Source: Tetracentron sinense
Taxonomy: Eukaryota > Streptophyta > Magnoliopsida > Trochodendrales > Trochodendraceae
Direction: 5' to 3'
Length of the DNA stretch: 64,000 bases
Assembly: GCA_015143295.1 (NCBI GenBank)
Contig: CM026556.1
Span: 15,314,547-15,378,546, forward strand
The position numbers were made by a program, and so were the translations under genes. The notes beneath the pieces were generated by a model. It had not been told where the DNA came from. It searched no databases and was given only the letters and a program-made list of their open reading frames with translations. Shown here piece by piece: positions 44,814 through 54,480 of the stretch (position 1 is the stretch's first letter; every line of letters starts with the position of its first letter).

Positions 44814-45104
44814 TGTCGCGACCCAAAACCCACCCTAGGAGTTAGAGTGAACTTTGGACGACTAATCATGACTTGCTTGACAACCCACCTGCAAAACCTA
44901 CAGAGCATATACAATAGAGGACATTATAGCGGAAACATAACCATAAAGCACAGCGGAAGTCTACCAAAATTCTATGTATATACCTTCGCAAAATCCAAGT
45001 TTATACAAAAAGTAACCAAAAGAAAGTGCGGACAGACCCGCCAAAATACATGAATGTAATCTCTCATCTCACCCACAGCTAATCCACTCAGAATCTACAA
45101 CCAC

Positions 45105-45224
45105 CTAATGGTAACCCTCTACTGGAGGTTCCTCCAAAGGCTCCTCGACGTACTCCTCTTCCACCCATGGACCAGGAGCACAAACATCAAATGGAGCAGC
45201 AGCTCCCTCAGAACCTGCCGACAT
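45105..45224 (-). CDS. LTR-encoded short acidic reading frame, 39 aa (B left LTR)
   Basis: Reads MSAGSEGAAAPFDVCAPGPW, then VEEEYVEEPLEEPP, and ends EGYH at TAG. Five bases downstream of the stem GGCTGAG/CTCAGCGG. Confidence 0.45.
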   Translation of the reverse strand: MSAGSEGAAAPFDVCAPGPWVEEEYVEEPLEEPPVEGYH

Positions 45225-45569
45225 AAGAAGTACGGCTGAGCATGGAATACTCAGCGGGTACTAAGCACTAACCAACAGTCATAGCATACGGATAGCATAC
45301 ATAAAGCAGGAAACAATTCATATCATACAAGGAAGTAAAGCAATTTATAATCATGCTTGTATTTCGTAGAAAGCCGATAAAACCTCATGAAAACATCATG
45401 CACTTGACTTGACTTAAGGTACCATTTTCGTGCTTGAAAACTCATCTTGTCTATCTTGCTTGATTCTTGCATGTCGTGTCATGTCATGCATGTCATGCGT
45501 GCTTGCTTGTGATCATGTAACTTGTGAGATACACTTGTAAGATTTACTTGTGAGATGCGCTTGTGAGAT

Positions 45570-45715
45570 GCCTTGAGAGGGAAGGGAGACCCTTCTTTAT
45601 GCAATGCACTTACGAGGGAAGGGAGACCCTTCTTCATGATATGTATGTACTTGCGAGGGAAGGGAGGCCCTTCTTCATGATATGCACTTGTGAGTGAGGG
45701 GAGACCCCTCGTGGA
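45570..45715. repeat. ~46-bp tandem array in B left LTR
   Basis: Units GAGGGAAGGGAGACCCTTCT with spacer ATGATATG; about four copies. Confidence 0.85.
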
Positions 45716-46627
45716 ATGTTGGTTCTTGTTTTTCTTGTGAAAAGCGAGGTAAAACATATCGTAGGATATGTCCCACCTCTAACCATGTTCTTGAAAACCT
45801 CGATAAATCATTTCATGCATGCCGTGCTCGTGGAAACCGTGTACATACTTGCATTTGAATTTAAATATGACATTTGGGTAATTTCACAACACATATAACA
45901 TCAATGATTGAGCAATGTAATATTCATATCATTTAGGGAAAGCAAGAAAACACACTATCATAGGCCCTAGCAACATTCAGAATTTATTAGGCATGCATTT
46001 CCTAATTTACAACTCATTTTATTCACCTTGGCATTTCATCAAACATGGTGTGTTCATTATTCATTATTCCTTTAAACCTAAATCATGCTTTTCTAGGTGA
46101 GTTTACTCACATCATAAATGTGTGTTTATTATTAGTACAATGCCCTTTCCCATTCATTCATCACATCATCCACACGGCATCCATTCGCCCACATCCACCT
46201 CCATTCACCATTCATAACCATCCATCTCATAGCACATGTGTAAATGAAAGAAAATCAAAGAAATAAAGGAAAAGAGAAACTATAACTAGGAGGGTAGCAA
46301 GAAGTACCAACTTGATGAAGTGAGGAAGAAATCCCCGTCCAAAGACAACCGTGAGTTGCTGCCCTAGCTTGAGGAGATGCTCCTCATGAGCTTGTGCCTT
46401 GATCTTGAAGAAAAACCGGACTTGAAGTGATCTAGGGTCTCAAAACCCCTTTGATTTCTCTCCAAAAATGGAAACCCTAGGTTTAGGAATCGACCTTTCT
46501 TCTCTTCTTATCTCCCAATCTCTTTAAGTGTCGAAATGAAGCCCTAAAGGCTCGGGTTAAACTCTTAAGGTAAGAGTGAACCGACCAAATGACCATAATA
46601 CCCTTACTGAAATTTCTGTAAAAACAC

Positions 46628-47050
46628 GAGTGCTGAACACGTTGAGCTGTGAACAGTGCCGAACACGTTGTGCTGTGAACAGTGCTGAACACGTTGTGCT
46701 GTGAACAGTGCCAAACACGTTGTCCGTTGTGAATAGTACTGAACTCGTTGTGCTGTGAATAGTGCTGAACACGTTGTGCTGGGAATAGTGCTGAACACGT
46801 TGTGCTGTGAACAGTGCCAAACATGCTATCCGTTGTGAATAGTACTGAACTCGTTGTGCTGTGAATAGTGCTGAACACGTTGTCCGTTGTGTTGTGCACA
46901 ACGTGCCATTGTGAGCTGTACAACGTACACGTTGTTTGCTGTACACGTTGTCTGTTGCACGTTGTCTGTACAACGTACACGTTGTCTGTTGCACGTTGTC
47001 TGTACAGCGTACACGTTGTCTGTACACGTTGTCTGTTGCACAACGGATGC
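46628..47050 (-). promoter_or_regulatory. U3 arrays of B left LTR
   Basis: About ten ~26-bp units containing GAACACGTTGTGCTGTGAA (46628-46890), then a dense ACGTTGTCTG/ACAACGTAC array (46885-47050) with palindromes such as ACAACGTACACGTTGT. The ACGT core resembles plant bZIP sites (inference). Confidence 0.6.
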
Positions 47051-47364
47051 ACACATATACGTTATCAGAGCTCGAGCTACATCCTTAATGACAACCGAGC
47101 TACGTCCTTAGCGCCTTCCGAGCTACGTCCTTAGCGCCTTCCGAGCTATCGATTGCCTACGGTCCAGACTGTTTTGGCCATATCTTTTGACTCGTTCGTC
47201 CGATTTTGACTATTCAACTTGCGTTGGGCTCGTACTTCGAAAAGGAACATTTCTGACATTTCAGAATTTCTAATTTCCTCCTTATTTATTAATTATACCT
47301 CTTTAGAGGTAAAATGGCAACGAAAGTGTCATGCATTAACTGTGAAAAGGTCCGGGGCTCTACA

Positions 47365-47376
47365 TCCTCCCCCCCT
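47365..47376 (-). other. Polypurine tract of B
   Basis: Minus-strand AAGGGGGGAGGA abuts the LTR; upstream is the conserved AATTTCGAGGTCGAAATTTT block. Confidence 0.9.
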
Positions 47377-47464
47377 TACAAAAATTTCGACCTCGAAATT
47401 TAGACTCTACTTGCATTACAAACCAAAAGAAAATTTTCGGTCATATACAAACTTATACAAAAAC

Positions 47465-50400
47465 TCATTCAATTAATTCTGGGTACTTTGCTTTGACTTC
47501 GGCTTCATGCTCCCATGTAGCTTCTTCCCGAGCATGGTGTTGCCATTGCACAAGAACCAAAGGGATTGTCTTGTTGCGAAGCACCTGATCTCTTCGATCC
47601 AAAATCTGAACTGGCTTTTCAATCAAGGTGAGGTCCTCTCGAATCTCCAACGGTTCCAAGTCTATGACATGCGAAGGATCCGCAATGTACTTCCGAAGCA
47701 TAGACACATGGAAGACGTTGTGAACTGCGGCCATGTGAGGTGGGAGAGCTACCCTGTAAGCAACCTCACTAACTCGTGTGATAATCTCAAAAGGCCCAAC
47801 ATACCGAGGACTGAGCTTGCCTCGCTTGCCAAATCTCATGATCCCTTTGCTAGGAGATACTTTCACAAAAACTTGATCCCCTACTTGAAATTCCAAGTCC
47901 CTACGGCGTGTGTCCGCATAACTTTTCTGGCGATCTTGAGCGGCTTTCAATCGATCCCGAATGATCTTAACTGTGTTTGCAATTTGCTCAATCAACTCCG
48001 GACCAAGTATTTTCCTTTCTCCTACCTCATCCCAATAGAGAGGAGACCTACAACTTCGCCCATACAAGGCCTCAAATGGTGTCATTTGGATACTTGCCTG
48101 ATAGCTGTTATTATAGGCAAATTCAACCAAAGGCAAGTGCTCTTCCCAACTGCCTCTGAAATCCAACATACAAGCCCGAAGCATGTCTTCAATGACTTGG
48201 TTCACTCTCTCGGTTTGTCCATTCGTCTGTGGATGAAAAGCAGTGCTGAAATCAAGTCGGGAACCCATAGCCTCCTGGAAGCTTTTCCAAAATCGTGATG
48301 TGAATCTTGAATCCCGATCTGACACAATACTAACGGGCACTCCGTGCAACCTCACCACTTCCTTGATGTACAAAGCGGCTAACTGACTAGAGTTGAAGGT
48401 AGTTCGGTAAGGTAAGAAGTGAGCGGACTTCGTCAAACGATCCACTACTACCCATATCGCATCTGAGCCCCTTGCCATCTTTGGCAATCCAACTATGAAA
48501 TCCATGGATATGTTCTCCCATTTCCACTCGGGAATCGGAAGGGACTGTAATAGACCTGCGGGCCGCATGTGTTCTGCTTTCACCTGTTGGCACACCAAGC
48601 ACCGTGCTACATATTCCGCAACCTCCCTCTTCATATTCTGCCACCAAAAGTGACTCTTGAGGTTCCGGTACATCTTCGTACCCCTTGGGATGCACAGTGT
48701 ACTTCGAACGGTGTGCTTCATCCAAAATCGCTCTTCGAAGATCTGCATTGGCTGGAATGCACAGCCTTCCCTTGAATGTGATAGCACCCCGACTAGTGAG
48801 AGAGAAGTCCTCACTACCCTTAGCAACTTCCTTGTCCTGATAAGCCAACAATTCCGCATCCATGGCTTGATATTCTTGGATCAAATCTATAATGTACGGC
48901 CGAACCGTAACATTTGCCAGTGTAGGACCACGGACAGAGTTATTCACACTGATGTCCAGATTTTCCAAATCTTCTAGTAGTTTCCATTCTTGAACCAACA
49001 TGTGTGCTAACAACCCTTGAGGTCTTCTACTCAAAGCATCAGCCACTACATTGCTTTACCCGGGTGGTATTGAATGGTACAATCATAGTCTTTCAAAAAT
49101 TTCATCCAACGCCGTTGCCTTAGATTCAGCTCCTTTTGGGAAAAGAGATACTTGAGACTCTTGTGATCAGTGAACACATAGAACTCCACCCCATAAAGGT
49201 AATGACGCCAAATCTTAAGTACAAACACGACCGCCGCAAGCTCCAAGTCGTGCGTGGGATAATTCTTCTCATGCTCCTTCAACTGCCTTGATGCATAGGT
49301 AATGACTTTCTTGTGCTGCATGAGTACACACCCAAGTCCAACGTGTGAGGCATCACTGTACACCTCATACCCATAAGGTCCAGATGGCACAGTAAAGACA
49401 GGGGCTGTAGTAAGTCTCTTCTTCAGTTCCGTGAAACTGATCTCGCACTTATCACTCCATACAAACTTGGCGTTCTTCCTTGTCAGGTAAGTGAGCGGTG
49501 CCGCGAGGCTAGAGAAACCCTCTATGAATCTCCTATAGTAGCCTGCCAAACCAAGAAAGCTGCGTATCTCGGTAACACTCTTGGGCCTCGCCCAACTCAT
49601 AACTACTTCGATCTTCTTTGGATCTACCGATATACCTTCTGTGGACACAACGTGGCCTAGGAATGCCACCTCTTCCAACCAAAACTCACACTTGCTAAGT
49701 TTGGCGTATAGCTTGTGCTCTCTTAGCATTTCCAAAGCAAGGCATAGGTCGCGTGTGTGATCTTCCCTTGTCTGGGAATAGACCAAAATGTCATCAACAA
49801 ATACAATCACACACCTATCAAGATATGGCCGGAACACCCGGTTCATCAAATCCATAAAGGCTGCCGGCGCGTTCGTGAGTCCAAAAGGCATCACCAAGAA
49901 CTCATAGTGTCCATACCGAGTCCTGAAAGCAGTTTTGGGAACATCTTCCGCCTTAATCTTCAACTGGTGATAGCCCGATCGAAGGTCTATCTTCGAGAAA
50001 AATCTCGCTCCCTTCAACTGATCGAACAAGTCATCAATCCTAGGCAAGGGATACCTATTCTTTATAGTGACTTTGTTCAATTGCCTGTAATCGACGCACA
50101 TCCGCATCGAGCCATCTTTCTTCTTAACAAACAACACCGGGGCACCCCACGGTGAGACACTTGGTCGAATGAAACCAAGGCCTTGTAATTCCTCCAATTG
50201 AGTCTTCAACTCTTTGAGTTCAATAGGGGCCATTCTATATGGAGCCCTGAAAACAGGAGCTGTGCCTGGTGCAAGCTCGATCACAAACTCAATCTCCCTG
50301 TCTGGAGGTAATCCTGGCAATTCCTCTGAAAATACATCCAGGAACTCACTCACAACCGGAATAGTCGATGAGTCCTTTGCCTCGGGGTTAGCTAAGCTCA

Positions 50401-50790
50401 ACGCCGCAAAACGAGCAATATATCTACTTTTCAACCCGCGAAAGTGGAATGGTTTTCCTTCTACTGGCTTGAAGAGTACCATTTTCTCAAAGCAAGCTAC
50501 ATGCCCATGATGTGCCGCTAACCAATCCATTCCCAATATAACATCAAAGTCTTGGAATCCAAGGACGATGAGATCAACCGCCAACTCGTGGCTTCCAACT
50601 TGGACCACACTATTTCTATACCCTTTATCTGTCAATACCATTTTGCCGAGAGGAGTCGAAATGGCTAACTCCGGTTCTAGCTGAGTAGGCTCCACAGAAA
50701 AGCCTTCTGAAAAACTCGGCGAGACAAACGAATGAGTAGACCCGGTATCAATCAACACTCGAGCCAAACACTCATTGACTAGTAGGGTTC
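47465..50790 (-). pseudogene. pol of element B (protease, RT, RNase H, integrase, chromodomain-like)
   Basis: In sense order: [20 protein letters not shown] protease with intact D-T-G (about 50740), LGMDWL, RT with [10 protein letters not shown] and intact FVDD (about 49790-49801), RNase H with [11 protein letters not shown], integrase with zinc finger (HRSKYTVHP to CLVCQQVK), [17 protein letters not shown] and TERVNQ (all three catalytic residues), then [14 protein letters not shown] and a chromodomain-like tail EEATWEHEAEV. Two 1-nt frameshifts break it: a deletion near 49056, just before ADALSRR, and an insertion near 48685 inside the zinc finger. The protease end lacks an ATG at its start, fitting expression by splicing. 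Otherwise well preserved. Confidence 0.93.
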
Positions 50791-50934
50791 CTGAAATTTT
50801 AGCTAGTTACGTCAATTCAAGCGTCAACAGTGTATACACATAGGTATATATATATATAGCATACCAAGTACGTACACAAGGAATACAACATAACATAACA
50901 ATCACGAATAAAGAAAATAACTCCAAACGCGTAC
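50791..50934 (-). other. Intron-like GT...AG segment between gag and pol of B (144 bp)
   Basis: Donor CAAG|GTACGCG at 50935/50934; acceptor AAATTTCAG| at 50791/50790. AT-rich, with a TATATATATATA run. Removal joins DDVVQ-G with T-LLVNE in frame (phase 1). Unspliced, gag runs 42 codons into it and stops. Confidence 0.75.
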
Positions 50935-52183
50935 CTTGCACCACATCATCAGATACAAGTGCATCACCCTCTGTCAAGGCAAAAACTCGCCCCTGGTTTG
51001 CCTGACGAGGCGGAGGTGTAGACCGGGTAGTCTGGGATGACGCCTGATATGATCCTGCTGGGTGTGCTGGGGGCCTAATCCCCTGAGACTGGCCTGGTAA
51101 ATACCAACTGGGGCAATCCTTGATCATATGGCCCTAGTGACCACAATGAAAACATCCACCCGATGCCCTTCGGCAATCTCCTGCCGGGTGCCTTCGGCCG
51201 CATGAAGTGCAGACCTCGTGTGTATAGGTCGGAGGGGCCGGAGGTGGAGCATACCTCATCGTCTGAGGTGCAACAGGCCGTGGGGCCGGAAGAGCCTGAG
51301 GTCGAGGGGCCTGAGGCACATACTGCCATGGAGCTGGAGGCGTATAAGATGGCCTCATCGGTGGTGCTGGCCACACATACTGATAAGGGCCGGTACGAGC
51401 CCGCCTCTCTGGAGGTGCTGAACTACTGGCTTGGCCTCTCGCCAACTCCCTCTTCTTGGACACTGTCTCTGAATTGGCCTCGACCAATAAGGCCTTGTCT
51501 ACTACCTCAGGGTAGGTAGCATGTCTGAAGACCGAAACCTTCTCCATGATAACATCTTTGAGCCCTTGCTCAAACCTTCTTGCCTTCATTACCTCGGTGG
51601 CAACCATGTGAGTCGCGAAGCGTGATAGCTCCGAGAACTTGGCCTCGTATTGTGCCACCGACATCAAACCTTGCTCGAGGTTGATGAATTCTCTCTCTTT
51701 CTTTTCCCGTACTCTAATCGGAAAATACTTCTTGTAAAAAGCGTCCTTGAACTCATCCCAAGTCCAAGGTTGACCCTGCATGGTCAAATCTCGCGTCCTC
51801 AACGCGGACAACCACCAATGGTGGGCTTCGCCCTCTAGCATGAAAGCTGCCCATGCTACTCTATCCTCCTCTGTAGGTGAGAGGACCGCAAAGATCTTCT
51901 CCATCTGGAGGTTCCATGCCTCCGCAGCAAGAGGGTCCACACTCCCATGGAATGGTGGAGGCCTCAATCTCCTGAATGCCTCAACTCCAGCTGTACGATG
52001 TACTAGAGCTGCGGGCGGTGGAGTAGGTGCCGCTGATGCCGGTATAGCCTGCTGAGCCGCCAGTATGGCGAGTGTCTCAGCAATAGAGCCTAAGACCTGA
52101 GAGAGGTCCGGCTGCTCATCCTCATCCCGTGAAGAAGAGGAAGCTCTGGTATGTGGTCCACGACCCCGTGTGTTCCTTCTCAT
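50935..52183 (-). pseudogene. gag of element B, one in-frame stop
   Basis: ATG at 52183 reads MRRNTRGRGPHTR. Capsid-like core: LRPPPFHGSVDP (about residue 68), EGEAHHWWLSAL, LEQGLMSVAQYEAKFSELSR (residues ~170-190). Pro/Ala-rich linker, then CTSCGRRHPAGDC and a CCHC knuckle CFHCGH with UAG (near 51133) replacing one codon before GHMIKDC. The frame is otherwise open to DDVVQG and the donor. Gag would form the particle and bind RNA; this copy gives only a truncated product unless the stop is read through. Confidence 0.92.
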
Positions 52184-52508
52184 GACTAAAGTCCTGAGAA
52201 TAATAACACCACATGAGTCTAACTTAAAACCACAGTTTATTTCAATGCCATTTCACAATAATTCAATTTGTATTAGTTGTATAATACTAATATACATCAC
52301 ATCGAGTCATCAGAGTATTCATCACATTATACTTATACTTTAGTGTTCTAGCGTACCTAGGACCCGTACTTGGTTAAAGCAACCATTTTAGACTAAGACT
52401 AAAGTTTAGTCTTATACTTGGATCAAGACTCTCTTCAGACTTACTTCCATCCTAACTTGTTTCCTAAGATATGCTCTTGTCAAGCCGTGGTATAAGATTC
52501 TAAGTGAC
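52184..52508 (-). other. Leader of B (gag side) with palindrome
   Basis: Untranslated leader between primer site and gag. It contains the perfect palindrome TAAGACTAAAG/TTTAGTCTTA at 52394-52414. Ends in GTGAC (52504-52508), the target duplication of A. The remaining ~25 bases of leader resume at 61423. Confidence 0.75.
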
Positions 52509-52814
52509 TGTCGCGACCCAAAATACCCCCTAGGAGTTAAGGATACTTTGACTCGTGACCGCCGTATCATACCTCCAGTATGATACATAAGGCACACATG
52601 GAAACCTGTCAGAGTACCTGAATATACATAGCGGAAATGAAATACAATGCACAGCAAAAAAAATAAAATACTAAACATAGCGGAAGCAAAATGAATACTC
52701 CTATAACTTGGCTCAAGTAAGAACCAACAAGTATACATGTGTGAGAAACCCAAAAGTGGAGTGGACAAACCCCACACTCACATAACAAAATGACACAAGT
52801 TCTAAGTCGGTCGA

Positions 52815-52955
52815 TCAACAGAAATCGAAGTCATGACTCCTATCTAAAGCACCATCGTCATGATAGTGATCCATGGAAGGCTCCGGGTCACGGTACTCTT
52901 CCTCGACCCAAGGTTCTTCGCCACACAAATCGAATGGAACCCGAGCACCTGCCGA
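52815..52955 (-). other. Conserved LTR reading frame without its ATG (A left LTR)
   Basis: The frame SAGARVPFDLC, then EEPWVEEEYRDPEPS..., stays open for 46 codons to TGA. One extra base after ATG (ATG-A-TCG) disconnects the start and puts TGA immediately upstream. The hairpin has ACTGAG/CTCAGT. The same change is in the right LTR, so it predates this insertion. Confidence 0.4.
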
Positions 52956-53204
52956 TCATAACAATATCGACTGAGCATGGAATACTCAGTGTATACAAAC
53001 TAATAACAATAAAGCGGTTAGGCATGGAGCATACAAGACATGGAGAATGAAATCCGTAAAAATCCTTAAAGCATGGAAACCGTGAAAACGTATGTGAGAT
53101 AATATTCAAAACCAAAACTGTAACCGTGTGAGTCAATCGATAATCATAGCCTTATGAGTTCTTGTGAGTTCATGGAGTTACTTAGAGTCATTATGATCCG
53201 TAGA

Positions 53205-53400
53205 GACATAGAGCATAGAGCAATAACCTTAGAGCATTTCCATAGAGCATAACCTTAGAGATCTTAGAGCATTTCATTGTGATCCGTGGAGCTTGTGAGA
53301 CGATCTTAGAGCATTATCATAGAGTTTCCTTGTGAGCATGGTATGATCCTTAGAGCTTGTGAAACGATCTTAGAGAAATCATAGAGTTACTTAGAATCAT
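53205..53400. repeat. Short degenerate AGAGCAT/TTAGAG array in A left LTR
   Basis: Repeated CTTAGAGCATTTCC, CATAGAGCATAACC and GATCTTAGAGCATT units of 15-45 bp with irregular spacing. Occupies the place of the 46-, 57- and 68-bp arrays of the other LTRs. Confidence 0.7.
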
Positions 53401-53901
53401 TCATTATTCGTCTTTTCGTGAAAAACCTTTGTTTACACTTTAAGAAATCCATGGAAACCATCGGTTCATGCGAGACATGCGAGCATATGCACTTAATAAG
53501 AGAAATCATCATATTTAAGCATAGAATCCCTTAGAGGTATTTTATCAAACACTTAGAGTGCATCATAATAGTAACCTTCATCCAAGTATATAATCACACC
53601 TTTTCATACATAAAATCAATACATATAGATAGGGCATAGATAAGAAGAATCATAATTAGTAACTAGTAGGATTGCAAGATTGTAGTAGAGTGTATCTACC
53701 TTAGAGAAATCAATGAGTTTGACTCCCAATGGCTGGAACAAGCAAGAACAGTGAGTTCTTGGTTGGAAAACACCAAATGGAAAGGAAGAACTTGATCTTC
53801 CACAAGCTTGAACGATCACCAAGGACCTCTCCTCCTTCTCCTCTTCAAATCCCTCAAAACAATGCACAAAGGGTTTGTGAAACCCTAAGGCATGAACCCA
53901 G

Positions 53902-54158
53902 CCCTTTTATAGGCAAAGGGTGATGGTTAAAGTCTTAAATACCCTTAATGAAGAAAATCTGCGTTTGACCGATCGATCGGTGGTATGTACCGAGCGATCG
54001 GTGGCTTACCGGTCGATCGGTGATATGACCGAGAGATCGGTCAAAAACACACTCTCTGGAATTTTTCCCCATACAAAAAAAGTTGACCGTGCGACAGCTA
54101 TCGAGCGATCGGTAGTTGACCGATCGATCGCAGGTAATGACCGAGCGATCGGTCGACC
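53902..54158 (-). promoter_or_regulatory. U3 promoter of A left LTR: GATCGATCGGT array and TATA
   Basis: Eight boxes such as ACCGATCGATCGGT and ACCGAGCGATCGGT at 53967-54158, upstream in LTR sense of CCTATAAAAGGG (53902-53913). The right LTR holds the same at 60936-61192. A perfectly placed TATA predicts transcription start near 53880. Confidence 0.68.
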
Positions 54159-54388
54159 CCTGTTTTGCTGAAAAACCTTGTTTACACCACTCGAATCTTC
54201 CCCAATGCACTTCCAACACTCTTTTATGCTTTCAACACATACCCTAAGGACATATAGACCCATTGGAACATATACGCCATAATTCCAAACACATATATTA
54301 ACATAAGACCTATAAGTGTACAAGACCACACTTGGGCACTATTCACACACTATTCATTCTTAGTGAAATGAAATTTCGGGGCTCTACA

Positions 54389-54401
54389 TCCCTCCCCCCT
54401 T
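54389..54401 (-). other. Polypurine tract of A
   Basis: Minus-strand AAGGGGGGAGGGA abuts TGTAGAGCC of the 3' LTR. Confidence 0.92.
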
Positions 54402-54480
54402 ACAAGAATTTCGTCCTCGAAATTAGAACGATACCAAAAACATAACAAGAACAAAATACACACAAAACTAACAAGGAAAA

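Larger units (their letters stand above)
44814..47364 (-). mobile_element. 3' LTR of element B (2551 bp)
   Basis: Plus strand TGTCGCGACCCAAAACCC to GGGGCTCTACA. Contains the hairpin 45230-45260, the short frame, a 46-bp array (45570-45715), a U3 26-bp array and ACGTTGT repeats. Very close to the right LTR and to solo LTR I. Confidence 0.93.
52509..54388 (-). mobile_element. 3' LTR of element A (1880 bp)
   Basis: Plus strand TGTCGCGACCCAAAATACCC to TTTCGGGGCTCTACA. In LTR sense: palindromic U3 array, TATA, donor-like CTAAG|GTAGATAC (53700/53699), an array of AGAGCAT units (53205-53400), the hairpin (52966-52996) and the conserved frame. Confidence 0.96.

Noticed and set aside
46483..47134. 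Long overlapping frames (up to 189 codons) on both strands in B left LTR; same at 63198-63800 and 6249-6739
   Set aside because: They follow the ~26-bp ACACGTTG and ACGTTGT arrays, change frame between copies and give low-complexity peptides. Repeat artefacts, not genes.
47507..48298. 263-codon frame on the plus strand opposite B integrase
   Set aside because: Antisense shadow of a conserved coding region; similar shadows appear opposite every pol. No independent support.
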